Numbered from the stretch's first letter, positions 16,943-25,077 are shown. The stretch: 64,000 nt of DNA from Nitrospirillum pindoramense (GCF_007827955.1 NZ_VITR01000007.1:248001-312000), one strand, 5' to 3'. The notes: generated by a model from the letters alone, not told the origin. Made by a program: numbers and translations.

Positions 16943-17173
16943 TTACACATTTGATACATAAGGATCAACCCCAGAAAGCTGTAAACGTCTTTGCACAGCG
17001 AACAACACACGTGTCGCCTCGACGGTTCCAGCCATTGCCAGATTGGCTTCATCTTCAGATATCCCATCCTCCCTAATCTTTATTTGATGCGCACCCGCAT
17101 CATACCTAATATAGAACTTTCCATCACTATTAATAATAGCGATCCCGCCATCGTCGTAAATTACTTTACGCAT
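16943..17173 (-). CDS. Putative immunity protein of a displaced toxin cassette
   Basis: A 76-residue protein with no family I can name. It is predicted to be a small beta-rich N-terminal half (RKVIYDDGGIAIINSDGKFY, then IRYDAG) followed by helices (EDEANLAMAGTVEATRVLFA). It has a GAGGAG ribosome-binding site 7 nt before its ATG and starts 10 bp after the end of a frameshifted toxin-like fragment. Its AT-rich composition differs sharply from the window average. The size, position and composition fit an immunity gene; this is inference from context. Confidence 0.6.
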   Translation of the reverse strand: MRKVIYDDGGIAIINSDGKFYIRYDAGAHQIKIREDGISEDEANLAMAGTVEATRVLFAVQRRLQLSGVDPYVSNV

Positions 17174-17183
17174 TATTTTCTCC

Positions 17184-17448
17184 TCAAAACAGCGGTTTCA
17201 CGTTGTAGTTTCCGGGCGTCACGGGATCTATAACCGCTTCAGGCAGGTATTTTCCCGGAGTGCCTTTATCGAAAAAATAGTCCCCAGATATATGATCGAG
17301 TAGCGCCTGAATCCTATTTCGCCTTCACGTCGACGATCACGGCCGCGATCGCATCGGCAAACCGTTTCGCTTCCGCGTCGATCGTCGCGTGGCGGCGCGA
17401 CATCTCCTCCAATTGGAGGGCAGATTGCTTGAGGCGCTCCTGATCCAT
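17184..17448 (-). pseudogene. Frameshifted small gene, possible orphan toxin C-terminal fragment
   Basis: An ATG at 17448 opens a 44-codon frame (MDQERLKQSALQLEEMSRR..., ending DVKAK) that stops with TAG at 17314-17316. The adjacent frame then continues without a start codon as RIQALLDHISGDYFFDKG, then TPGKYLPEAVIDPVTPGNYN, and stops at 17184. Removing one T at the TAG would join the two into an 88-residue protein with a continuous helix across the junction. It is followed by a well-formed ribosome-binding site and the putative immunity gene. It could be an intact small gene hit by one indel, or the displaced C-terminal tip of a polymorphic toxin. Confidence 0.5.
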
Positions 17449-17504
17449 GCCATCCTGCCCACTTCCTTTACAATTATTGAGCTAACCGGCTTTGGCTTTC
17501 CCTA

Positions 17505-17930
17505 TCAGATAAAGGGGGCGATCTCGCTCGCTGGCGGCAGAGCTGGCCAGGAGTACGCCTTAATCCATTCCGTGGATCCGCTCAAAATGTCCTGCGCCGC
17601 TTTTCGCAGATGGTTCGCCAGGCTCCGGGTCTGAAGTTCAATAAACTCCGCATAGCTGTGTGTCGGTGGTTGATTTTTCGCCAAATCGAGTTTATTTCGG
17701 CGTTTATCCACCAGGAATCGAAATATATTGTATCCTTTGATATATTTTTCTCTCTTGTCAAAATATACAAGACTAACACCGTCTCTATCCGCGATCACGT
17801 CTATTGCATATTCGCGCGACTTCAGCAAAACCTCTCTGTCACTGATGGCATAAATTGTTAATTTGTAAGCGGAAATTATATCACCCATCTCCAGCATCAC
17901 AATATCCTCTAGTCTAAAATTCGAATTCAT
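17505..17930 (-). CDS. Putative immunity protein of the polymorphic toxin
   Basis: A 141-residue protein with no named family. The N terminus MNSNFRLEDIVMLEMGDII suggests a small beta-barrel, then RDGVSLVYFDKREKYIKGYN, and a helical C terminus (YAEFIELQTRSLANHLRKAA). No signal peptide, so a cytoplasmic partner is expected. Its ATG overlaps the toxin stop by 4 nt (17927-17930), the layout seen for toxin-immunity pairs. It is AT-rich relative to the flanking chromosome, which suggests acquisition together with the toxin tip. Confidence 0.65.
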   Translation of the reverse strand: MNSNFRLEDIVMLEMGDIISAYKLTIYAISDREVLLKSREYAIDVIADRDGVSLVYFDKREKYIKGYNIFRFLVDKRRNKLDLAKNQPPTHSYAEFIELQTRSLANHLRKAAQDILSGSTEWIKAYSWPALPPASEIAPFI

Positions 17931-19174
17931 TTCACCATCATCCCATCTTGATAAACATAGCCGGCACGGCGCATCGTTAAATACTCACGACCAAACCCAC
18001 TGAGCTCCATTTGCCCGGTGATGGGATTGGGGCGGGCCAGAACGCTAGCCCCGGTCCTTATATCCGTCACATCAAACGCCGGCTTCGTGACCATGAGGAA
18101 ATTGTCGCCACGATCAATGGCGTTTTTGAGCCATGGTTCATTGTATTCGCTCCAGAACTGCTGGGGAGATTTATACAGCTCATCCGGAACGTTTAAGACG
18201 TTAAAATCATCCTTACGCGGACCAAGATCCGTGCTCTTCACGTTCCCAAGCTCGTCGACGATCGACTTCATATCGTTGGTGTAGGAGCCCAGAATCGTGG
18301 TCGTCTGCCCTGGCTTCGTCTGCAGCAACACGCCGGAGGTCGGCTTATAGGCGAGTGCCTTGACATCGGGCGGCTTCGGCAGCGGCTTTAGCGGCGGGGG
18401 CAGCACTTCCGTTTTAACCGGCTCCGCCACCTTCCTCGGCGGCAGCGGCGGGTCGGCCGGTGGGGGTGGCGGTTCCTCGACCACCGGGCGCTTGCCGCCC
18501 GACGCCGGCTTGACCTTGGCAATCAAGGCGATGAGGGCGTTGATGGTCAGGATGGTGAGGCCGGCGGCGGTGCGCTTGGCGGCTTCGTCCAAATCGTGCG
18601 GGGTCTTGGCGGTGGTGGCCAGGACGACGCCGTGGCCAAGATCGTTCAAACCCTCGAACACCGACCAGCCCACCATGGCGTAGCCCACGAGCAGCAGGAC
18701 ACCGTCGATGGCCTCGCCATAGCCCGCCAGGTGTCCGCCAGCCCAAACCACCAGGAAGCCGGCCAGCCAGTACAGCGTCTCACGCGTGAACAGGCTTTTG
18801 GCCGCCTGCTGCATCTCGCGCGGCAGCAGGGGCACGCAGCGGCGCAGCGTGGCGACGACGCGGTCGGTCACCGACCATTGCGCGGGCTGGCCCGGCGGGT
18901 CCTCGTCCCCCGGGTCGTGCCGGGGCGGGTCCACGGGCGGCGGCAAAAGCGGGGCCGCCGCATGGGGGATGAGGAAGGCGCTGAGCGTGCCCGCCGCCAA
19001 GTCATGCAAGGTGCGATCGACGAGCGCGGCGTCGCTGACGCGAAAGTCCACGCCCTCCACCAACCGGCGCAGGCGCAGGCGGCCGACCTCATCCAGGCTT
19101 CGCAGATAGCGGATCAGCCGCAGGTCCTGCCACACCGGGCCCAGCGTGGTGCTGACAAGGGAATAGCGCCGCAT
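17927..19174 (-). CDS. Polymorphic-toxin-like protein with hydrophobic N-terminal region
   Basis: 415 residues from the ATG at 19174. Layout: helical N-terminal domain (1-125); a hydrophobic block (about 134-186, including YWLAGFLVVWAGGHLAGYGE and GVLLLVGYAMVGWSVFEGL) and a further hydrophobic helix (201-220); a Pro-rich linker (233-269); and a C-terminal domain (277-415) of lower GC beginning GVLLQTKPGQTTTILGSYTN, with FNVLNVPDELYKSPQQFW. The hydrophobic pre-toxin block plus Pro-rich linker plus exchangeable tip is the layout of T6SS- or contact-delivered toxins; the tip's activity is not known to me. No ribosome-binding site precedes 19174. An upstream frame from 19290, with a GGAGGGGG site, joins this one after a one-base shift near 19178. 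Confidence 0.7.
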   Translation of the reverse strand: MRRYSLVSTTLGPVWQDLRLIRYLRSLDEVGRLRLRRLVEGVDFRVSDAALVDRTLHDLAAGTLSAFLIPHAAAPLLPPPVDPPRHDPGDEDPPGQPAQWSVTDRVVATLRRCVPLLPREMQQAAKSLFTRETLYWLAGFLVVWAGGHLAGYGEAIDGVLLLVGYAMVGWSVFEGLNDLGHGVVLATTAKTPHDLDEAAKRTAAGLTILTINALIALIAKVKPASGGKRPVVEEPPPPPADPPLPPRKVAEPVKTEVLPPPLKPLPKPPDVKALAYKPTSGVLLQTKPGQTTTILGSYTNDMKSIVDELGNVKSTDLGPRKDDFNVLNVPDELYKSPQQFWSEYNEPWLKNAIDRGDNFLMVTKPAFDVTDIRTGASVLARPNPITGQMELSGFGREYLTMRRAGYVYQDGMMVK

Positions 19175-19446
19175 AAGGGCGGCACGCCGCGGGTGGGGCC
19201 GATCAGCAAGCGTCCATCGGGTATGTCGGCGTCGATCCAGTCCGCCATGGACCGGTCGCCCGCACCGAAGAAACGACTGTCCGGCACCATCCCCCTCCGC
19301 CGCCTCGCGCACCCGTCTGGTGCCCAGCGTTGAATTAGGGGGAACACCTGCGCGGCAAAGGGGCATATCCCAACAGGCCGGCCCCTGGCCGCCAAGCCAG
19401 GGGGCCGCTATCGCTTTCGTGCGGGACGACGCCTCAGGCCTCGGAT

Positions 19447-19749
19447 TCAGGCGTAGTGGGGTATGCGATCCTTGGCCCGGCTGAACGCCGGATTGTCAGC
19501 GTCGGTCACCTGCCGCTTGAACCGGGCATAGGCTTCGGCCAGGGGGCGGTTTCGGCGCAACCCGCCCTCCATGAAGAACCAGTCGCCCGGTATGTCCGCC
19601 ATGGGGGCCAACACGCGGCCCGCCTTGGCGTCGTCCAGGATGGGCCGCAGGTCCCGCAGCAGCGCCGCCGCCTCAGGGCTGGTGGCCACGCAGCGCCGCA
19701 ACATTCCTTCCAGATCCCCAGCCAGGGCCTTAACCACACCTTGGTCCAT
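19447..19749 (-). CDS. Hypothetical protein upstream of the toxin gene
   Basis: A 100-residue, mainly helical soluble protein of unknown family, starting MDQGVVKALAGDLEGMLRR behind a perfect GGAGG site; the longer frame to 19791 lacks such a site. Features are SPEAAALLRDLRPILDDAKA and a conserved-looking DWFFMEGG. It lies upstream of the toxin gene on the same strand. The gap 19380-19406 holds an imperfect hairpin (GGCCCCTGGC / GCCAGGGGGCC) without a T-run. It could be a chaperone or adaptor for the toxin; that is a guess from position only. Confidence 0.6.
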   Translation of the reverse strand: MDQGVVKALAGDLEGMLRRCVATSPEAAALLRDLRPILDDAKAGRVLAPMADIPGDWFFMEGGLRRNRPLAEAYARFKRQVTDADNPAFSRAKDRIPHYA

Positions 19750-19793
19750 GATTTCCTCCGATCCGGCCTCTGCAACGGGCCTTGATGTCAATC

Positions 19794-19834
19794 GCTCCGG
19801 GGTTGCCGCTCCGGGGTTGCCGCTCCGGGGCCGC
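19794..19834. repeat. 14-bp tandem repeat (GCTCCGGGGTTGCC, about 3 units)
   Basis: Two perfect units (19794-19807, 19808-19821) and a partial third (GCTCCGGGG, then C). They lie between the toxin-island gene at 19749 and the helicase gene. The rest of 19835-20004 is promoter space with no clear box. Confidence 0.8.
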
Positions 19835-20004
19835 TCAGGATGAGCAACCTGGTTTGGGCCTGGGATGGGGAACGGCGGCCGGTGGGATTGGTTCCGCCGA
19901 AAGACGGGCTACTCCGGTCGCGCCTGATGCCGGCAATCGCCGGGGCGGGGTGTACCGCTTTTGTTCATGAAATGCCGCGAATCGCCGTCTATACTCCGCT
20001 CGCC

Positions 20005-22986
20005 ATGACCGAGCCTTCCCCTCCCTCGCCTGGCGGCAAGCCGCCGCCGCCCAGCCTGGTGTCCGCCCCGACCGGGCCCCGCCGCCTGCTGGTGCCCGAC
20101 GCCCCGGCCCTGGTGCCGGGCGCCCGCCAGGCCGTTTGGCTGAGCCCTGACGGCGAGGTGGAGGTGATCGACAAGGGGGAGGCGGTGCGCCGCGCCCTGG
20201 CCAAGCCGCACCTGCTGTGCCATGCCCGCGCCACCGCCCGGCGCCTGGGCACCGACAAGTTGATCCAGGGCTATGATCTGTTGGAGCTGTACGCCTTCGT
20301 GCGGCCGGCCACCTTCTGCCTACCCACGCCGCGCGGTTTGGCCCAGGCCCTGGGCCTGCCCCAACCGGCGGACGCGGAGGGCGAGGCCCTGACCCTGGCG
20401 CGCGCCGCGGAGGCGCTGCTGCGCGAGCTGATGGGTCCGGTCGACGACCAGCGCTCCGACCCCATCGGGCTGGCCTGGGCCATGGGCGGGGAGGGCCAAG
20501 AGGGCGGTGGCCAAGTGGGCACCTGGCTGTGGTCGCCCCTGGTGCTGGCGGCCCTGGGGGCGCCGGCGGGCCCGGAAAAGTCACGCTGGCGGGGCGGCGC
20601 CATCCGCGCCTATCAGGTGTGGGCGGGCATGAAGGAATGGCAGGCGGAGGCGCCGGAGCCGCCGCCCGGCCATCTGCCGGTGGAGCCGGCCGAGGCCCGC
20701 CGCCGCCTGGCCGACCTGGTGATGAACGGTCAGCAGGCGGAGCCCCGGCCACAGCAGTCGGACTATGCCAGCGCCGTCTCCACCGCCTTCACCCCCCGCG
20801 ATATGGAGGGGGAGCCCAATATGGTGCTGGCGGAGGCGGGCACGGGCGTGGGCAAGACCCTGGGCTACCTGGCGCCGGCCACGGTGTGGGCGGAGAAGAA
20901 CAAGGGCCCCGTCTGGATTTCCACCTATACCCGCCAGTTGCAGCACCAGATCGACAAGGAGATGGACCGCCTGCACCGCGACCCGGCCACCAAGGCGCGC
21001 AAGGTCGTGATCCGCAAGGGGCGGGAGAATTACCTGTGCCTGCTGAACCTGGAGGAAGCGGCCGGCGTCGCCACCGCCAATCCGCAGTACGCGGTGGCCA
21101 TCGGCCTGATGGCGCGCTGGGCCGCCGCCACCCGCGACGGCGACATGCAGGGCGGCGACTTCCCCGGCTGGCTGGTGGATCTGCTGGGCAAGGGCCGCAC
21201 CCTGGCGCTGGCCGACCGGCGGGGCGAATGCGTCTACAGCGCCTGCAGCCACTACACCAAATGCTTCATCGAGAAGAGCGTGCGCCGGGCGCGGCGGGCC
21301 GACATCGTCATCGCCAACCACGCCCTGGTCATGATCCAGGCGGCGCTGGGCGGCGGGGACGACGCCTACATCCCCACCCGCTATGTCTTCGATGAGGGCC
21401 ACCACGTCTTCGACGCCGCCGACAACGCCTTCGCCGGCCACCTGACGGGGTTCGAGACGGCGGAGCTGCGCCGCTGGCTGCTGGGCGCCGAAAGCGGCGG
21501 GCGCAGCCGGGCGCGAGGCCTGCGCCGCCGGGTGGAGGATCTGATCGGCGGCGACGACCACGCCAACCGCCTGCTGGATGAGATCGCCCGCGCCGCCCGC
21601 ACCCTGCCGGGCGAAGCCTGGCCGCAGCGCGTGGGCGGAGGGGAGCCCGTGGGCCCGACGGAGGCCTTCCTGGCCCAGGTGCGCGCCCAGGTCTATGCCC
21701 GCGCCCACGGCCCGGACAACCCCTACAGCCTGGAGGTGGAGGTCCAGCCCCTGGTGGACGGCGTGCTGGAGGCGGCACAGGCGCTGTCCGCCGCCTTGGG
21801 CGAGCTGTCCGCCCCGCTGGAAGCGCTGGCCGACCGGCTGCGTGAGCGGCTGGACGACGAGTCGGATGAGCTGGAGAGCGACACCCGCCGCCGCATCGAC
21901 GCCATCGCCCGCAGCCTGAAGCGCAGGTCGGCCAACGAGATCGGCGGCTGGCGCCAGATGCTCGCCGCCCTGGCCGAGGAGACACCCAACCGCTACGTCG
22001 ACTGGTTCGGGGTGGAGCGGCAGGACGGACGCGACCTGGACGTGGGCATGTACCGCCACTGGGTGGACCCCACCTGGCCCCTGGCCCAGATCCTGGGCGC
22101 GCAGGCCCACGGCCTGGTCATGACCTCCGCCACCCTGACGGACGGCACGGGCGATGTGGAGGCGGACTGGCAGGCGGCCCAAGTGCGCACCGGCGCCGTC
22201 CACCTGCCCCGTCCCGCCCTGCGCGCCCAGGTGCCCTCGCCCTTCGACTACGCCAACCAGACGCGGGTGCTGATCGTCAACGACGTGCGCAAGGACGATC
22301 TGGCCCAGGTGGCCGCCGCCTATCGCGAGCTGTTCCTGGCGTCCGGCGGGGGCGCCATCGGCCTGTTCACGGCGGTGCAGCGTCTGCGCGCCGTGCATGA
22401 GCGCATCGGCGCGCCGCTGGAAGCCGCCGGCCTGCCGCTGCTGTCCCAGCATCTGGACGGGCTGGACGTGGCCACGCTGGTGGACATCTTTCGGGGTGAG
22501 GACAACGCCTGCCTGCTGGGCACCGACGCGGTGCGCGACGGCGTGGACGTGCCCGGCCGGTCCCTGCGCCTGATCGTCTTCGACCGCGTGCCGTGGCCCC
22601 GGCCCGACATCCTGCACAAGGCACGGCGCGATTATTTCGACCGCACCGCCCGCCGGCGGCATTACGACGACATGATCACCCGGCTGCGGCTGCGCCAGGC
22701 CTTCGGCCGGCTGGTGCGGCGGGCCGACGATACGGGCGTGTTCGTCCTGCTGGACCCGATGATGCCCAGCCGCCTGAAAGGCGCCTTCCCCGGCGGGGTG
22801 GAACCGCAGCGCGTGGGCCTGGCGGAGGCGGTGCGCATCACGCGCGACTTCTTGCATGTGCCGGGGCAGGTGCCCGAGATCGCCCTGCCGCCGCTATCGC
22901 TGCCGACCGCGCCCAAACCGGCGTCGCCGCACGACGACCCGTGGGGCGACGAGCCTTTCCACCTGCACGGCTTCGACTTGGACTGA
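20005..22986 (+). CDS. DinG/XPD-family ATP-dependent DNA helicase
   Basis: A 993-residue superfamily 2 helicase with an iron-sulfur domain. Walker A is GTGVGKT (279-285). The four cluster cysteines are Cys345, Cys409, Cys414 and Cys420 (YLCLLN, GECVYSACSHYTKC). Walker B is DEGH (Asp463), and motif VI is QAFGRLVRRADD. DinG proteins unwind 5'-3' and resolve R-loops and other replication blocks. The 250-residue N-terminal part ahead of motif I (ending in a region with AYQVWAGMKEWQ) is not present in E. coli DinG (716 residues) and shows no nuclease motif I recognise. The start at 20005 is preferred; an earlier ATG at 19840 would run through low-quality sequence. Confidence 0.9.
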   Translation: MTEPSPPSPGGKPPPPSLVSAPTGPRRLLVPDAPALVPGARQAVWLSPDGEVEVIDKGEAVRRALAKPHLLCHARATARRLGTDKLIQGYDLLELYAFVRPATFCLPTPRGLAQALGLPQPADAEGEALTLARAAEALLRELMGPVDDQRSDPIGLAWAMGGEGQEGGGQVGTWLWSPLVLAALGAPAGPEKSRWRGGAIRAYQVWAGMKEWQAEAPEPPPGHLPVEPAEARRRLADLVMNGQQAEPRPQQSDYASAVSTAFTPRDMEGEPNMVLAEAGTGVGKTLGYLAPATVWAEKNKGPVWISTYTRQLQHQIDKEMDRLHRDPATKARKVVIRKGRENYLCLLNLEEAAGVATANPQYAVAIGLMARWAAATRDGDMQGGDFPGWLVDLLGKGRTLALADRRGECVYSACSHYTKCFIEKSVRRARRADIVIANHALVMIQAALGGGDDAYIPTRYVFDEGHHVFDAADNAFAGHLTGFETAELRRWLLGAESGGRSRARGLRRRVEDLIGGDDHANRLLDEIARAARTLPGEAWPQRVGGGEPVGPTEAFLAQVRAQVYARAHGPDNPYSLEVEVQPLVDGVLEAAQALSAALGELSAPLEALADRLRERLDDESDELESDTRRRIDAIARSLKRRSANEIGGWRQMLAALAEETPNRYVDWFGVERQDGRDLDVGMYRHWVDPTWPLAQILGAQAHGLVMTSATLTDGTGDVEADWQAAQVRTGAVHLPRPALRAQVPSPFDYANQTRVLIVNDVRKDDLAQVAAAYRELFLASGGGAIGLFTAVQRLRAVHERIGAPLEAAGLPLLSQHLDGLDVATLVDIFRGEDNACLLGTDAVRDGVDVPGRSLRLIVFDRVPWPRPDILHKARRDYFDRTARRRHYDDMITRLRLRQAFGRLVRRADDTGVFVLLDPMMPSRLKGAFPGGVEPQRVGLAEAVRITRDFLHVPGQVPEIALPPLSLPTAPKPASPHDDPWGDEPFHLHGFDLD

Positions 22987-23003
22987 ATCCAGGCTGATCG
23001 CTT

Positions 23004-23054
23004 GGCGTCAGGCCGACTTGAGCATCCCGGTCGGCGTCAGGCCGACTTGAGCAT
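23004..23054. repeat. 22-bp direct repeat at the 3' end of a small gene
   Basis: GGCGTCAGGCCGACTTGAGCAT occurs at 23004-23025 and again at 23033-23054, separated by 7 bp. The right copy contains the last codons (MLKSA, stop) of the minus-strand gene; the left copy repeats them downstream of the stop, so the gene end was duplicated in tandem. Confidence 0.85.
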
Positions 23055-23243
23055 GGACGTGTAGATGGCCCAGGCGGTGGCGACGCTGACGCCGCCAGCG
23101 CGGGCGCCGGCCGCGAGCATTTCGGTGGTGGGCTTCAGGGGGGCTTGGGTGTGGGTGGTGGGGGCGCCCGCCAAAGAGGCGCCCAGCGTCAGAAAGCCGG
23201 CGCTCAGGGTTTCATCACGATGCGGCGCGTCCAGCAGGCTCAT
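23037..23243 (-). CDS. Small hypothetical protein
   Basis: A 68-residue Ala/Thr-rich soluble protein starting MSLLDAPHRDETLSAGFLTL and ending AWAIYTSMLKSA. A GAGGGG site lies 9 nt before the ATG at 23243, which is why this start is chosen over the long upstream frame. The C-terminal half (MLAAGARAGGVSVATAWAIY) looks like an Ala-rich helix. No family recognised. The 340 bp upstream, up to 23583, hold only a hairpin repeat (23505-23557). Confidence 0.5.
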   Translation of the reverse strand: MSLLDAPHRDETLSAGFLTLGASLAGAPTTHTQAPLKPTTEMLAAGARAGGVSVATAWAIYTSMLKSA

Positions 23244-23504
23244 GGTTCCGTTCCCCTCTATTGCGTGTGTCCCCACTACACGCAAGAGCGGTGCCACGAC
23301 GATCCAAGGTTGAGCGCGACAGTGGTGGCGGCGCTTTCCATAGGCATCCGGCGGCTTTCCGTTTGCGTCGCGCCGGCCGTCACAAAATTTCCCCCTCGCG
23401 GCATTATCATTTTGCGACGATGCCTGCGCCGTTCTTCTCAATTTGCGACTCACGCATTTTCCCAACCTGCTACCGGCCGTATGGCGATCAAGCCCGGTCC
23501 GTCG

Positions 23505-23557
23505 GCGAGCAGATTAAGGCCCAAAGGTGATTCCACATTGGGGCGATCTGCTCTAGG
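23505..23557. repeat. GCGAGCAGATT...GATCTGCTCTAGGG hairpin repeat, copy 2
   Basis: It has the same layout as 13156-13208: GCGAGCAGATT, an inverted repeat (GCCCAAAGG...CATTGGGGC, with one mismatch region), the same loop core GATTCCAC, and GATCTGCTCTAGGG. Outer arms AGCAGATT and GATCTGCT also pair. It lies 27 bp before the DUF952 gene. Confidence 0.75.
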
Positions 23558-23583
23558 GTCGGCGCCAAGATGGGGACGACAGC

Positions 23584-23955
23584 ATGAATGATGTGATTTT
23601 CCATATGTGCCGCGCGGACGAATGGCTGGCGGCCCTGGCCATTGGTGTCTATGCCGGGTCCTCGCAGGATCAGGCCGATGGTTTCATCCATTTCTCCACC
23701 GCCGCCCAGATCGTGGAGAGCGCCGCCAAGCATCGCGCCGGCCAGACCGGCCTGCTGATCCTGACGGTGGACCCGGCCCCCCTGGGTGACGCGTTGAAGT
23801 ATGAGCCCTCACGCGGGGGGCAGCTGTTCCCCCACCTGTATGGCGGCCTGCCGGTGAGCGCGGTGCTGCGGGCCGACCCCCTGCCCCTGGGCGAGGATGG
23901 GCGCCATGTCTTCCCGGATCATGTCCTGATCGGTGAGACGGGGGGGAGGCCCTGA
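23584..23955 (+). CDS. DUF952 family protein
   Basis: A 123-residue soluble protein of the DUF952 family, function unknown. Seen are IFHMCRADEWLAALAIGVYA, the DGFIHFSTAAQIVESA segment (the HFS motif is characteristic) and LKYEPSRGGQLFPHLYGGLP. Its stop overlaps the pyrD start (TGATG at 23953-23957), so the two genes are translationally coupled, a pairing that is common in alphaproteobacteria. Confidence 0.92.
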   Translation: MNDVIFHMCRADEWLAALAIGVYAGSSQDQADGFIHFSTAAQIVESAAKHRAGQTGLLILTVDPAPLGDALKYEPSRGGQLFPHLYGGLPVSAVLRADPLPLGEDGRHVFPDHVLIGETGGRP

Positions 23956-25037
23956 TGAGCCTGGCCTACCGCCTTGCCCGCCCGCTGCTGTTCGCCCTGG
24001 ATGCCGAGCGGGCGCATGACCTGACCATCAACCTGCTGAAGGTCGGCGCCGTACCGCCCGGGCTGGTCGGCGCCGGCGGCGCGGACGACCCGGCCCTGGC
24101 GCAGACGGTCTTTGGCCTGAACTTTCCCAATCCCGTGGGCCTGGGCGCCGGTTTCGACAAGAACGCGCGGGTGCCGGACGCCATGCTGGCCCTGGGCTTC
24201 GGCCTGGTGGAGGCCGGCACCGTGACGCCCCGGCCACAGCCGGGCAACCCCAAGCCCCGCCTGTTCCGCGCCGTGGAGGTCGAGGGAGTCATCAACCGCT
24301 TCGGCTTCAACAATGAGGGGCTGGAAACTTTCGCCCGGCGGCTGGAGGACAGGCGCGGCCTGGGCCGCACCGGCATCCTGGGGGCCAATGTCGGCAAGAA
24401 CAAGGACACGGCGGATTCGGCCAGCGACTATGCCATCGGCATCCGCCGCCTGGCGCCGCTGGCCGATTACCTGGTGGTCAACGTCTCCTCCCCCAACACG
24501 CCCGGATTGCGCTCGCTGCAGGGGCGGCAGGCGCTGACCGACCTGCTGGCCGCCTGTCTGGAGGCGCGAGGGGCCCACCGCACGCCCCTGCTGCTGAAGG
24601 TGGCGCCGGACCTGACGGCGGATGACAAGCTGGACGTGGCCGAGGTGGCGCTGGCCAGCGGCATCGACGGCCTGATCGTGTCCAACACCACGCTGGATCG
24701 GCCGGACAGCCTGAGCCCGGCGCACCGGGCGGAGGCGGGGGGCCTGAGCGGCCAGCCCCTGTTCGACAAGTCGACGGCCGTGTTGCGCGACTTCTACCGC
24801 CTGACGGGAGGCAAGCTGCCCCTGGTGGGCGTGGGCGGCGTGGGCTCCGGCGCGCAGGCCTATGCCAAGATCCGCGCCGGCGCCAGCCTGGTGCAGGTCT
24901 ATTCCGCCCTGATCTACCAGGGTCCGGGCCTGGTGACCGCCATCAAGCGCGACCTGGCCGCCCTGCTACGCCGCGACGGCTTCACCAGCATCAACCAAGC
25001 CGTGGGGGCGGATCACACACCGGCACCGGCGGCCTGA
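23955..25037 (+). CDS. pyrD: Quinone-dependent dihydroorotate dehydrogenase (class 2)
   Basis: Oxidises dihydroorotate to orotate in pyrimidine synthesis, passing electrons through FMN to membrane quinones. The 360-residue protein has the class 2 N-terminal helix pair (YRLARPLLFALDAERAHDLT), the FMN-site segments GLGAGFDKNARVPDAM and EAGTVTPRPQPGNPKPRLFR, the INRFGFNNEG signature, VNVSSPNTPGLRSLQ with the catalytic serine region, and GVGGVGSGAQAYAKIRAGA near the C terminus. It is coupled to the DUF952 gene. Confidence 0.97.
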   Translation: MSLAYRLARPLLFALDAERAHDLTINLLKVGAVPPGLVGAGGADDPALAQTVFGLNFPNPVGLGAGFDKNARVPDAMLALGFGLVEAGTVTPRPQPGNPKPRLFRAVEVEGVINRFGFNNEGLETFARRLEDRRGLGRTGILGANVGKNKDTADSASDYAIGIRRLAPLADYLVVNVSSPNTPGLRSLQGRQALTDLLAACLEARGAHRTPLLLKVAPDLTADDKLDVAEVALASGIDGLIVSNTTLDRPDSLSPAHRAEAGGLSGQPLFDKSTAVLRDFYRLTGGKLPLVGVGGVGSGAQAYAKIRAGASLVQVYSALIYQGPGLVTAIKRDLAALLRRDGFTSINQAVGADHTPAPAA

Positions 25038-25077
25038 CGGCAAGGACCGGAAGCGCCGGGCGGATTAGGGAGGGGAC

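Noticed and set aside
16834-17076. 80-codon plus-strand frame in the AT-rich stretch
   Set aside because: It overlaps the minus-strand immunity-like gene, which has a proper ribosome-binding site and better composition.
19174-19366. Extension of the toxin frame upstream to 19366
   Set aside because: The extra 64 codons (Arg-rich, RRRHTRWTLADRPHPRR type) do not look like protein; the alternative frame from 19290 with a ribosome-binding site is more convincing.
20581-22857. 758-codon minus-strand frame opposite the DinG-type helicase
   Set aside because: Antisense shadow with long His/Gln/Gly/Val runs; the plus strand carries all helicase motifs.
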